From Mimachlamys varia (Eukaryota; Mollusca; Bivalvia; Pectinida; Pectinidae), in assembly GCA_947623455.1 (NCBI GenBank), contig OX392532.1:6576501-6640500 (forward strand): a DNA stretch of 64,000 nt. Direction: 5' to 3'. The notes under the pieces were generated by a model. It worked only from the letters and a program-made list of their open reading frames with translations. It made no database searches and was not told the origin of the DNA. A program made the translations under genes and the position numbers. Positions 53,801 through 62,229 of the stretch are shown here, piece by piece. How positions within the stretch are numbered: position 1 is the stretch's first letter; each line of letters opens with the position of its first letter.

Positions 53801-54808
53801 GGTCAATATTTCGAATATTAAGTTGATATTTGGTGTAGAAGTGTATTATAGTCATACTAACAACATATCTTCTGATGTCGCTTACTTTATTGAGTAGTTT
53901 TATAGGTATTGTCTGGCGACGCTTTATTTAAAACTCTGCAGTACATTACACACGTGTGCCACGCAATCGATCATAAACATTACAATCGCCATAACTCGTT
54001 CAATTTTTCGAATTTCTGGTTGAAGTTTTACACATAAGTGTATTATGATCATTGTAACAACATATCTTCTGATGTCGCTTACTTTATTCAGTGGTTTTGA
54101 TGTTATAATCTGGCGACGCTTTTTAAACGGTCACACACATGTGCCACCCCGCCGATCGTAAACATTAAAATCGTCATAACTCGGTCAATTTTTCGAATAT
54201 TGAGTTAAAATTTGACATAGAGGTGTATTATGATCACAGTAACAACATATCTTCTGATGTCGCTTACTTTATTTAGTATTTTTTAAGAAATTTCCTGAAG
54301 ACGCTTGTAGACGCTTGTGGACGCTTTTAAGAGAGACCGATTCATTATTGAATACCAAATCACTTCGACCATTTAAACTTGATTACAATACAAACTTCCC
54401 TATAGTATGAATGGGGCAATGATTAATAAGTGAAGAACAATACTGTATCGCCGATACCAAAATAAATGGAGGTAGTTAATGCATGGGAAAGCAGGGTCCT
54501 TTCGTTATAAAGAAATAAATTAAAAGTATTCTGACTGTGAGTATCTATCGTTTTGACAGTTGGAGGTCATGGGTATCGTGTCAGTTTATATAGTGACCTT
54601 TTGAACTCGGAACCAAGAATATAGCGAATAGTTGTAACACCGGTCATCATTATATGTCACAACATAATGTTAAATCATACAGAAGAGAAACATAAGGGAT
54701 TCATCAGTGGTTGTTATATACCTTCAAATCATCGTCCACAGTTATGGGAAGTTGTCGACGAAGGAACTGATAGTCGTCCGTTTTGCAAACAGCTACCAGC
54801 CGTGCCAT
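38892..54808 (-). CDS. GGNBP2: gametogenetin-binding protein 2 (GGNBP2), complete, 12 coding exons
   Basis: Minus-strand exons in order: 54808-54722, 48589-48396, 48072-47929, 44802-44704, 44103-43993, 43493-43290, 42942-42765, 42362-42168, 41191-40918, 40250-40144, 39969-39877, 39104-38892 (stop). All are GT-AG and phases agree, giving 632 aa (vertebrate form about 697). The start is MARLVAVCK, the family N-terminus. Landmarks: LVPCVGCRRSVERMF, AIPKS-like SIPKSKKNKRCNLHSLDTHK, QECREEVVLID, YLRKHRFCSECK, GYCAALYEGLRCCPHERHIH, DIAQEEVLTCLGIHVYDRLH, a Lys/Arg-rich KREQKRQKRKKKK stretch, SDFGYSSDVEGCENC and a C-terminal EEEIKHFKANKKKILEKRQE helix. Cys clusters suggest metal binding. In mammals it binds gametogenetin and is needed in spermatogenesis and placenta; the molecular role is unclear. 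Intron 1 is 6.1 kb and TE-filled; two donors are locally duplicated. Confidence 0.96.
39333..39727. mobile_element. 395-bp MITE in the last GGNBP2 intron
   Basis: Termini AGGGTACATTCGTGCTACGG and the mirror CGCGAATGTACCCT, with about 26 bp of imperfect inverted repeat ending at GGTTGAACC/GGTTCAACC. AATCT lies next to both ends (5 bp, offset by one base on the right). Non-coding. Superfamily not assigned. Confidence 0.82.
40449..40609. mobile_element. 161-bp pogo/Tigger-type MITE in a GGNBP2 intron
   Basis: Ends CTGTCGAACCTCGTTATCTC and the mirror GAGATAATGAGTTCGACTA, flanked by TA on each side (40447-40448 and 40610-40611). TIR sequence and TA duplication match Tc1/mariner-pogo type elements; this is family knowledge, not a search result. 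Confidence 0.75.
44552..44732 (-). repeat. three copies of a GGNBP2 exon end plus 5' splice site
   Basis: On the minus strand the end of exon 44802-44704 (AGACACACACAAGCCTCGTA, CGACAGG) with donor GTAAGTTTCAC recurs at about 44660-44622 (CGTATGACAGG/GTAAGT) and 44620-44583 (CGTACAACAGGTTAAGT). The intronic stretch ATACAAAAT...CA.TCAT...GTGAAACT is also duplicated (44557-44590 and 44665-44700). It is a small version of the arrays in TRAPPC11 and TCHP. Confidence 0.85.
45369..46580. repeat. 19-bp minisatellite in a GGNBP2 intron
   Basis: About 64 units of TACATGTATACCTAAGACA, with C/T (ACCTAAG versus ACTTAAG) and A/C (GACATAC versus GACCTAC) variants distributed as blocks. Each unit contains the palindrome-rich ACATGTAT. 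It lies in the intron between exons 48072-47929 and 44802-44704. Confidence 0.97.
46786..47874. mobile_element. 1089-bp DNA transposon with 33-bp TIRs and TTA duplication
   Basis: The left end GGCCAAACAAAATTAATGTC (46786-46818) and right end (47842-47874) form about 33-bp inverted repeats with a few mismatches, both finishing GGCC. TTA flanks both sides (46783-46785 and 47875-47877). The 3-bp TTA duplication would suit PIF/Harbinger (TWA) among others; not proven. It carries one 202-codon frame on the minus strand and a C-run/G-run near the left end. Confidence 0.88.
47009..47617 (-). CDS. unrecognised 202-aa protein encoded in the DNA transposon
   Basis: An intact frame from ATG (47617) to stop (47009), the longest non-repeat frame in the window, contained in the element with TIRs at 46786 and 47874. 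It starts MISVQISCSGNVLLPWTILS and contains GPDDWSFPPKF, ATKLFGHYVRISLHEVQRS, a hydrophilic low-complexity middle, RNAFQVLVDAGRKL and FNKFVLTLQKAQLGFTHA. No DDE triad, zinc-knuckle pattern, SANT/Myb helix or signal peptide is evident. It could be the first exon of a longer transposon gene with the rest deleted, an accessory transposon protein, or a captured host fragment. Its minus-strand sense matches GGNBP2, so it sits as an intronic frame in that pre-mRNA. Function unknown. Confidence 0.55.
   Translation of the reverse strand: MISVQISCSGNVLLPWTILSNYSDSCSFGELYKGLRDGSIGPDDWSFPPKFADHDVSASIGKKKLDSFDKVLMSTGVSEATKLFGHYVRISLHEVQRSSSSTCINNAKPETDPGCKNENETGEKKRNAFQVLVDAGRKLTLPTMYNTDNKIRNGKHIQFNKFVLTLQKAQLGFTHASMSHCISIVFQEENHVNLIPENKDNA
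49866..50395. repeat. interspersed repeat, copy 2 of the 5576-6076 family
   Basis: Begins with the same CATGACCAGGGGTGTGAGAT segment and continues through AAATGATACAGCGA, CATACCCCATATTTGCA, TGTGGAAGGTTTTAAT and TACAACCACAG to GAAATGAGAGAAAT. The right arm of the palindrome is lost here (no TATCTTACACCCC mirror). It lies in GGNBP2 intron 1. Confidence 0.8.
50655..50752 (-). mobile_element. tRNA-derived SINE head
   Basis: On the minus strand: a D-arm/A-box-like GAGCTCAATTGGTTGAGC and a B box GGTTCGAACCC inside a perfect TpsiC stem (CCGG...CCGG), about 35 nt apart, with partial acceptor pairing (GGCGACC with TCTCGCC). The anticodon stem is poor, and diverged related sequence follows nearby, so a SINE is preferred over a functional tRNA gene. 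Confidence 0.6.
50950..51345. repeat. diverged copies related to the tRNA-derived SINE
   Basis: Fragments at about 51240-51345 (GAGCGAGCTTCCAACCGGGA, CAAATTGAGCTATCTGGTCA, CTGACAATC) and 51035-51080 (CCAATTAAGCTATCTGTCAC) parallel 50657-50750. They are too decayed to hold intact promoter boxes. Confidence 0.5.
51452..54339. mobile_element. 2.9-kb foldback-type element with 8-bp target duplication
   Basis: The ends GGTCTCTCTTAAAAGCGTC and its mirror GACGCTTTTAAGAGAGACC are flanked by ATTCATTA (51444-51451 and 54340-54347). Each arm is about 700 bp and is itself a run of roughly 190-bp subrepeats holding AAGCGACATCAGAAGATATG, TCGAAAAATTGACCGAGTTA and a GATCGGCGG motif, plus terminal AAGCGTCTAC repeats. 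The centre (about 52210-53580) holds a two-copy block at about 52800-52920 and 53000-53112 (CCAACAATATAAAGAATAAA) and short palindromes GGACTTA...TAAGTCC. No transposase frame. It lies in GGNBP2 intron 1. Confidence 0.85.
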
Positions 54809-55544
54809 AGCGGTATTTCAATTGTGTCCTTGGATATTTATGAATATCGAGTCTTCAAACTACCACAGAGCAATAAGACCCGTGCAAATTGATCATAAGT
54901 TCATAGACTTTGGTAAATTTTCCACCGATAACATTGGATCTGGCACCTGAAGTATGTACAGTAACTTACAACATAGCCACAGCCCTACGACTTCCGTCGT
55001 GATAAGATATAGTTCACTAGGCGAATTGTAACACAATATTTCCAAGACTCTTCCTTATTATATTTTGAGCATTACATAACTTTATTATTAATCAGTATCA
55101 AATTTTGTTTGATTTCGTCTATCTGTGCATGGTTTATCCCTTGAACGTATTTTAGGTGTGTATTAATATTTTGTTGGGGAACTACTTTCATCACGCACAC
55201 CTCACACCATAACCGCTGCAGTGTCGTTGAACACGAACGAATCACGTGTACCCAGAAGCATCGACAGAATTCTTCAGGTTAACTTGCACATTATCTGGGA
55301 ACGAGAACGGCAAAGAGGCATTCAAGGGGAACGTTGTACATAAACTTTGCTCTGACTGATCTTATAAATATGAATGAATAGATATATTGACATTAGTGAA
55401 AATGAATGCACATCCGTCTCGCATATACGTCCCTGAATTAATCATAGCTATTAAATGTATGTTCATCCAACAAAAGCCTTTAGTAGAAACAGGGACGTTG
55501 TGTCCCTGGTAGAAATGCCATTTCTTGAATGCACATGGTATGTG
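54809..55544 (-). promoter_or_regulatory. GGNBP2 5' flank (leader and presumed promoter)
   Basis: Sequence immediately upstream of the GGNBP2 start codon on the minus strand. No TATA box or initiator could be assigned with confidence and no upstream coding exon was seen. Further out (about 55400-55540) are CGTCCCTG motifs shared with transposon sequences nearby. Confidence 0.3.
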
Positions 55545-55950
55545 CACTACCAATGCAATTTCCCTGCTATTCTAATATTCAAAGTCCGCTCAAAATGTTT
55601 ATATTGACCACTTGCAATATTGCATTCCTCGGGAAAGCCCGTTAAAAGAACAACAACGGATGAGATATACTATCTAAGTCCGTGATATAACAGAGGACTG
55701 AAGGAGTTATCCCTTGGGAGGCCCCAAAACTAAACCAGAAAGCTTTATATGTGTGTACCAGAGCGTAGCGGCTTTATGTCACAGAAGAAATTTGTAACAT
55801 GCAAACAGTTGGGCAGTTATATTATTAGTTTTCTCCTTTTAATACTTCCCATCCCTCACTATGCTTCGTAATGTAATCATGGCGTTATGTTTTGACAATA
55901 TACATAATATGTAGGTCACGCGAGTAGCCATTTTTTGTCTATCTTCGATG

Positions 55951-56013
55951 CAATCGGGAACCGTCGGCACTTTCCGTAAACGAGAAAATAAAAGTGCCGA
56001 CGGTTCCCGATTG
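55951..56013. mobile_element. 63-bp micro-MITE with perfect 23-bp arms and 9-bp duplication
   Basis: Arms 55951-55973 (CAATCGGGAACCGTCGGCAC then TTT) and 55991-56013 are exact reverse complements around a 17-nt loop. TCTTCGATG occurs directly on each side (55942-55950 and 56014-56022). The paralogous copy B reads TTTACCGATGTAG at this point without the insert, an empty site. Confidence 0.88.
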
Positions 56014-56091
56014 TCTTCGATGTAGCTTGTGCGCATGCGGTATCATGTGTGACGCAAAAACTTTACATGTCCAAATCGTTGATTAACAAAT

Positions 56092-56905
56092 TAGTTTAGT
56101 TTAAACATATTTTATTTGAAATATTCAAAAGGAATTGGACACAAATTATGAAACTTAGAAACGCCCTTTTCCATAAACATGTATGAAATGATATATACAA
56201 TGGCAGCATTTGATCAATATTCAAATATATATATAAAAGAAAAACAACATTAATATTTATAGGTGACAATACACAATTTCTTATGCCATACCAGTACCCA
56301 CAATATACATCAACTATTATTACAATTTCTATTTCTATGTCGATGAACATGACTTTGTTATTACATGTATAGGTAACAGTATATATCTGCGTATACAAAA
56401 TAAATCTGCAATTTCCATTAAGTATTAATGTAACATATATATATATTTAATTATGAGTATGACTTAGTAATCAGAAAGTATCATACACAGTAAAGCAATT
56501 AAAACATTGATATGATTTTAAAAACGATTAGTATTTTTTATGTACTCTTGAACTGTCAAGCGTATATTTTCATTATCTTTTTGGCTAAGTTTATCAGAGC
56601 CAAAAAGTATCAAATTCAAATCAACACTATACATAGCCAATTTTCTCAAAAATATAACACGATAATCATTAAATTGGTTACATTGGAAAATATAGTGCAA
56701 TGCATTTTCTACAGGAAAAGAACAATTACAAGATGGATACGTCATTAAATTAACTTTAAAAAGGTCGGCATTCAAAGTACTACATCCATGCCGAAGTCTT
56801 GTATGTATGACATCGAGTTTTTCTGTTACCAACTGCCAGTCTAGTTACAGGTTTTTTCCGTTTAATTTGATTTTTGAATTTTGATATTGTTTCTGATCAA
56901 CAAAT
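56092..56905 (-). mobile_element. 5'-truncated jockey/CR1-like LINE, C-terminal end
   Basis: Minus-strand frame 56832-56518 reads IHTRLRHGCSTLNADLFKVN, then CNCSFPVENALHYIFQCNQF, the Cys-His motif that ends jockey-type reverse-transcriptase proteins. It is followed on the minus strand by an AT-rich 3' UTR ending near 56092. It is inserted in transposon copy A and absent from copy B. Its 3' UTR start of insertion (TAGTTTAGTT...AAACATATT) recurs in the next LINE at about 57806. Confidence 0.8.
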
Positions 56906-57048
56906 AGGCCTAGTGATTCCTGTTTTAATTATTAACTAAAGTGTTTGAGAACATCTTTCAGCGTAAATCACCAATTAATTTTTCATAAGATGATAACAAT
57001 AATTAAATAAGCATAAAAAAGTATAGTTTTAGCGTGATGCCCCTTTAA

Positions 57049-57805
57049 GTTTTGACATATCTATCTTTAAACAAGTAAGATCCTCTATTTATGAGTTTGA
57101 AATAATTTAAGTATAATGTAATATATTTTATATGAAGTACTGTATTAATTCACGGACTTAGATAGCAAATTCAGAGGCATTGCTAACGTTCAGTTGGTGC
57201 ACGGACTTAGATAATCTATAAGTCCGTGGTTGGTGACAGAAACAACATATCAACACATATGTCTGCTAGTCTATCTTTGAAATGACCCGATTGTCGCAAG
57301 TTTATATTCTTGTGATATATAAAGTATATGCAATGTTTATGCCACTTGATATGCTATATGTAGTGATCAGTGACTGTGCTGTGAGGTGTTTTTAACAATA
57401 ATATAACCCAAAAGTGTTCTTGAATTTCAAATTTTTCCACGGGTATAGATCAATTGTTCTATATTGTGCTAAAAAATAATAATACCGAAGCGTTAAAAAA
57501 AACCATAATCCGAACACAAAATCGATTTAACTAGGGGCAAAATATGAACAAAAGAAAGGACAGTACAAAGGACCCTTGTAAAAAGTACGAGAGAATAGGA
57601 CCAGGTGTTCCGGAAAAGTAAGCGTCTTCTGCTTCGTCGATGATACCCACCATGTAAATCTTTGTCATATCAAAGTAATTAAACACTAAGACCATGTGGC
57701 ACTATATATCGTGTGATCACTGGTCAGAATGATGAAAATAGTGTATTAGATTGTCTTTGAATTATTTGTTAAAATGTATATTTGGAAATGAAAATCTCGG
57801 TTTTA
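57049..57805. other. spacer between transposon copies
   Basis: No exon. It holds a GGACTTAGAT...AAGTCCGTGG inverted pair at about 57153-57226 that recurs across the region. Otherwise nothing recognised. Confidence 0.45.
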
Positions 57806-60800
57806 GTTTAGTTAAGTATAAACATATTCATTTTCAAAAGCTGACAGGGGATTAGGCACAAGTTAAAAGTATTACAACTTATCAATGACCTGTCCCAATA
57901 TGCATTTTACAATAGTCATTACAATAGTGATAGTTAGTTCACAAAAGCACATAGTTGAAATCACAATTTGATTTTAAATCTCTTGCTGGATTGACATAGC
58001 TTCTGAATATATTGTATTAAGGTCCAAGGAAAATTATGGGTTGCCAAACAAAAGTATTTCTAAACTTATTGTAACATTTAATTTCTGAAACAAAATGCCA
58101 GGTACGTCTTTCTTTTGTAAACGGTGACATTCCCAAAAATAATGAAATACATTCCCACAAGGATGACCACAAGTACAATTAAGCTGCACTCTCGACAATG
58201 TTAACTCTTAACATGTCATAATTAAGTGAATTACAACGATGTCTGAATTTAAAGTAAATTGGCGGATTTGACTGAGAACTTAATGCTAAATAAAAACAAT
58301 ATTTGTAAGAATTTATTCAGGGCAAATATCGAACTGAATTTTCTAAATTATTCCAACAAAGACAAGTACAGGGTATAAAAGAATTACTAGTAAGAGACTG
58401 TCTGAGGGGAGGAATCACATAGTTATTATTGTTACGTAATACGTAGGGGTTGTTTTCACCAAATAACGACGGCAATCAATGACTGAAGTAATCAGAGGTT
58501 AATCTATTATGCATCTTATTCAATACATGTAGTTGCAGTTTCCTCCTATTTCTACGATTTATAACAGATAAAGTTTCAAGACAAGTTTCGTATATATAAA
58601 GTATTACTAGGAGTATAAGAAGGAAGTCCGGAGATAATGCGAGCAGCTTCACGTTGGGCTTTTTCTAAGTTCTCCGATTCAGCTGTAGTACCACCGCCCC
58701 ACAAGTCACAGGCATATTCTAAAATGGGTAAATTAAAAAGTCGTGTAAATTAACAAAATAGCATCCCTACTTGATAAGTGTTTTAGCTTACTTATGGCAT
58801 GAATTGTTTTCATTACAAATGTATAAATTCCATTGACACGACCCCCCCCCCCTACACTTCGCATTTTAATCCTACCCCTAAGTATTTTTGATAATCTGTG
58901 AAATTTGAAACTTTCCCATCAAATTCTGAGTCGTCAAAATCCTCGTCAGTATCAACAGAATTAGAAATAAACAATACATCCATGTTTTTGGGATTAGAAT
59001 TAACCAACCAAGTTTCTGAACAGGTATTAAAGGGGCATCCCGGGGAAGTCTACAATGAAGTTCTTGAATTTACCTGCTGTTTGCTTTACCAGATACATTT
59101 TCCTGTTATTTCAATATTCAAAGTCCACTCAAAATGTGTTTATTAGCCACTTGCAAAATTGCATTCCTCGGGAAAGCCCGATAAAAATAGCGCTGATCAC
59201 GCGTCAGGTGACAGCGTTCTCGGTCAATTTGACGAGGGGGCCCAATAGGGGACGCGTAATGTATATACATGTACGTCCGATGATGAACCAGACACACAGT
59301 CCGTGTATAAATTTATTGAATCACATTTGCGTTTAACAGTGTCATGTGGGTTTCCGACGATGACAACCATAGGGCAAACCTTAATTTCTGTAAAAAGTTA
59401 TCATCACGAATCCTCATTTAGACTCATTTCACAAAAGGTGTGCATGCATTGAAAAGTAAAAAAATAAAATGAAATGATTCCGATTTTTTTTTATACAACT
59501 CGATGTCTTGAAGATTTTTTTTTCAGATTATCTATATATTCATCTAAAATCTATCCAACTTTCAGCGTCAACATACTTTAACACTTACAATTATATATGT
59601 ATCACGGAAGTCCGTGCACTCATATGACGCACCATGCACTAAACATGTAGAATACATGTATAATATATATATCAAATTTGGAACTTGTCGAGAAGATAAT
59701 TGTCCAATACTTAATCCATTTATATATGTTATGATTCATTTTACTTTTTTTATGTAAATTTAAAGGTTCGTTAACCTTTTTTACACAACTGCAGACATGG
59801 GACATACATGTATATGCTTTTTTTATGAATTAATGACTTCACTTATATAATGAATATATTTTTATTCATATCAAATTTAATACCGGGGTCCAAACTCGAT
59901 AATATTTGTATAATCCGTATTTTATAGATTAGGTATGACAAGAATTTTTTATCCGCACATGATGACATAAATTTATTCATATTGTCCAAATTGAATCTGT
60001 ATACATTAAACCACGGACTTAAACTCAATCGCCCTATACCGGCGTTTTACAACGTAACACCCCAATACGGTTTTTATTGTATGTGAAAAGGTCTTTCTCT
60101 TCAGCAATATAATTCAATAATGCCGTTTTACTGGAATATTATAAAGGGAATATTACAATACACGCTTTCAAGTTTTACACACACATTTCATGTAACAGAG
60201 GAATGAAAGAGTTATCCCTTGGGAGGCCCCAAAACCAAATCAAAACTGTGTCACCGGCTATCCAGAAGAAAACTGTAACATGCAAGTTAAATTAGTCTCT
60301 CCCTTGAATACTTCCCATCCCTCATTATGCTTCCGTAATATAATCCTTACGTTAAAGTTTGACCATTCGGCCACTTTTCGCTTTGTAGTTACATGTAGGC
60401 ACGGACTTAGATAGCATATAACTCCGTGATGTAGGTTACGCGGATCGCCATTTTTTGTTTACCGATGTAGCTTGTTATGCGCATGCGTTATCATGTGATG
60501 CAAAAAAAATTTACATGTCCAAATCGTTGATCAACGAATAGTGATTCCCTTTTTTAATTATTAATTAAAATTTTTGAGAACATATTTCAGCGTAAATCGC
60601 CCATTAATTTTCCACAAGAGTATACATTTAATTCATATATACAATAATTCTAAATAAGCATAAAAAATATAGTTTTACCGTGATGCCTCTTTAAGAATCT
60701 CCTGGTCTCTATTTAAAGTTTCTTGGTTTCTATACAAGATGATGGTGGTTTTAACAAAAATGTATAGTCTACAAAAAGAAATATTTCTGCTATATTATTA

Positions 60801-61035
60801 ATAAATACAAGAAATAGCAGTGGTCCAAGAATAGAGCCTTGTGGAACACTTGCTTCGATTAAACCTTCTGCAGAATATGAACTGTTCAAAACAACCTGTT
60901 GATGTATCCGATACAAATAGTTTTATAATCATATATATTATACAATTCATTGAAATTCCGTACAATTTTGACTCAACCAAATATAAAAACCCCTATGCTA
61001 AACTCTACCAAAAGCTTTTGATGTTTTCTTAAATT
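57806..61035 (-). mobile_element. degenerate jockey/CR1-like LINE, split by a TTAA element
   Basis: On the minus strand from 61035 downward: SKAF and W-HRG-type RT text, VVLNSSYSA, VPQGSILGPLLFLVFINN (60860 region), a damaged catalytic box (FVDYT for YADDT), then after the inserted element (59031-60690) WLVNSNPKNMDVLF and YLGVGLK. Further down come EYACDLWGGGT and LEKAQREAARIISGLPSYTP (about 58720-58600), then the Cys-His tail (about 58230-58080) and 3' UTR to 57806. Multiple frameshifts; dead copy. Confidence 0.82.
59031..60690. mobile_element. 1660-bp TTAA element, copy B, nested in the LINE
   Basis: Termini AGGGGCATCCCGG and mirror CCGTGATGCCTCT, flanked by TTAA (59027-59030 and 60691-60694). 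No transposase frame. Internal blocks are shared with copy A (55545-57044). Sits between two consecutive codons-worth of LINE reverse transcriptase. Confidence 0.85.
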
Positions 61036-61044
61036 CTTAATTTT

Positions 61045-61316
61045 AAAAATGGTATCAGTTCAGAGAGCGGTCTTGTCTTTTCCGGGGTACCTCATGGTAC
61101 TGACGTTGGTTCACTTCTGTTCCATGTTTCTTGCTTTGCTGAGTACTTACTATTCTGGATACAGAATAAGCTTCCCTACAGGACTGTTACAAACTATTAT
61201 CAACATTTCAGAAAAAAACCCAACTCATTTACAATCACTTTACACTCAGTCAAACAATGGCAGGATAAAAACAGGAAATACTTAAGGAAACGCTTAAACC
61301 AGCAAGGGCACGCCTA
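61045..61316 (+). mobile_element. reverse-transcriptase remnant on the + strand
   Basis: The + frame from 61050 reads NGISSESGLVFSGVPHGTDV then GSLLFHV, recognisable as the RT motif SGVPQGxVLGPLLF, and stays open to a stop at about 61316 with no further clear motif. It abuts the minus-strand LINE at about 61035, head to head. Confidence 0.65.
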
Positions 61317-62016
61317 AAAGAGATTAGGTCTTGCTCATGTGCTGTAGAATTTGATAGAAAATACCAATCCACAATTAACCGGAGAAAAAGTATCTAAACA
61401 CGATATTTGATGGTGTTAATTTGGTTGATTCTATGGGCCTCTAAAAGTGGAATGGATCGACCCCAACGTATCAACTGAGATTTAATATAACATTTAATTG
61501 TGGATTGGAATTTTAAATGTACTTTCTTGATATCAAATTTTCAAAATACTTGTTGTATCCCAGTATCAAATGAACTTTTTTGAGTCTGATCCTTTATATG
61601 AAAGAAGAAACACATTTATATGGTGGATGGCTTTGATGAAGCAAAAGACGCTTATCCTGCCGGAACGCCTGGTCTTTGTTCCTCTTCATTTTGTTAAAGA
61701 TAGGTATTTCGTTTGTTTTCATTTTGCCACTATAGTTCAATCTGGTGCTAAACTTATATTAACTTACATTTAGAGTCAAACGATCTTGGGCGAACGCGAT
61801 TCAGGCCGAAACGCCACAAGTTTACGCGAATGAGATTTTGGGCGAAACGTCCCTTTACCCTTTCGGTTCAGGATATGACTCGGAAAAATAATTCCGGTTT
61901 ACATTACGTGTCTATCATTAGAAACACGCACGCTTCTTCCGGGACCTGATTGATGCTCTTTCAAAACCATAAAGTTATTCTTTAAGTATTGAATTGACAT
62001 ATTTTCTGCAGAAGAA
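61317..62016 (+). other. upstream region of the ASPDH-like gene
   Basis: Contains a hairpin of 15-bp perfect arms CCAATCCACAATTAA (61363-61377) and its mirror (about 61493-61507), and a repeat GATGAAGCAAAAGACGCTTA then TCCTGCCGGAAC (about 61635) also seen at 966-1000. From about 61785 the DNA is richer in CpG (GGGCGAA, GCGAAC), as expected of a promoter, but this is weak evidence. Confidence 0.45.
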
Positions 62017-62050
62017 ATGCGAGTAGGGGTGGTGGGCTATGGGAATTTAG
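62017..62050 (+). CDS. first coding exon of a probable aspartate dehydrogenase-domain protein (ASPDH-like), partial
   Basis: ATG at 62017 reads MRVGVVGYGNL and ends one base into the next codon (G) at 62050, followed by a consensus donor GTAAGAGT. RVGVVGYG-LG is the start of the NAD-binding Rossmann fold (GxGxxG) and matches the N-terminus of animal ASPDH (putative L-aspartate dehydrogenase) well; other small Rossmann oxidoreductases start similarly. The next exon, expected to open with the second Gly of the motif, was not found before the window ends, so it lies beyond 64000. A TTTTCTGCAG acceptor-like sequence just before the ATG (62002-62011) leaves open an upstream leader exon. Confidence 0.55.
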
Positions 62051-62204
62051 GTAAGAGTTATAAATGCAACTTATTGTCAAGAGCTTAAAACGTGTAATGA
62101 ATACGTTTACACTCCTGTCACCTAGGCCTACTTACGCCACAGGGACACGGGTGCACATGCACTGAGGTCTGATGCAGGTGCTTGTGCCAAGTTGTGGGCA
62201 TGGA

Positions 62205-62229
62205 TGTGTGTGTGTGTGTGTGTGTGTGT
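62205..62229. repeat. (TG)n microsatellite
   Basis: About 12 TG dinucleotides in the first intron of the ASPDH-like gene. Confidence 0.95.

Larger units (their letters stand above)
55545..57044. mobile_element. TTAA element, copy A (left end truncated, carries two later insertions)
   Basis: Shares with copy B (59031-60690) the blocks ATTCAAAGTCCRCTCAAAAT, GCATTCCTCGGGAAAGCCCG, GTTATCCCTTGGGAGGCCCC, ACTTCCCATCCCTCA and the right terminus GTGATGCCCCT followed by TTAA (57045-57048). The left TIR was not found. Relative to B it has gained a 63-bp micro-MITE (55951-56013) and a LINE fragment (about 56092-56905). Confidence 0.75.
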
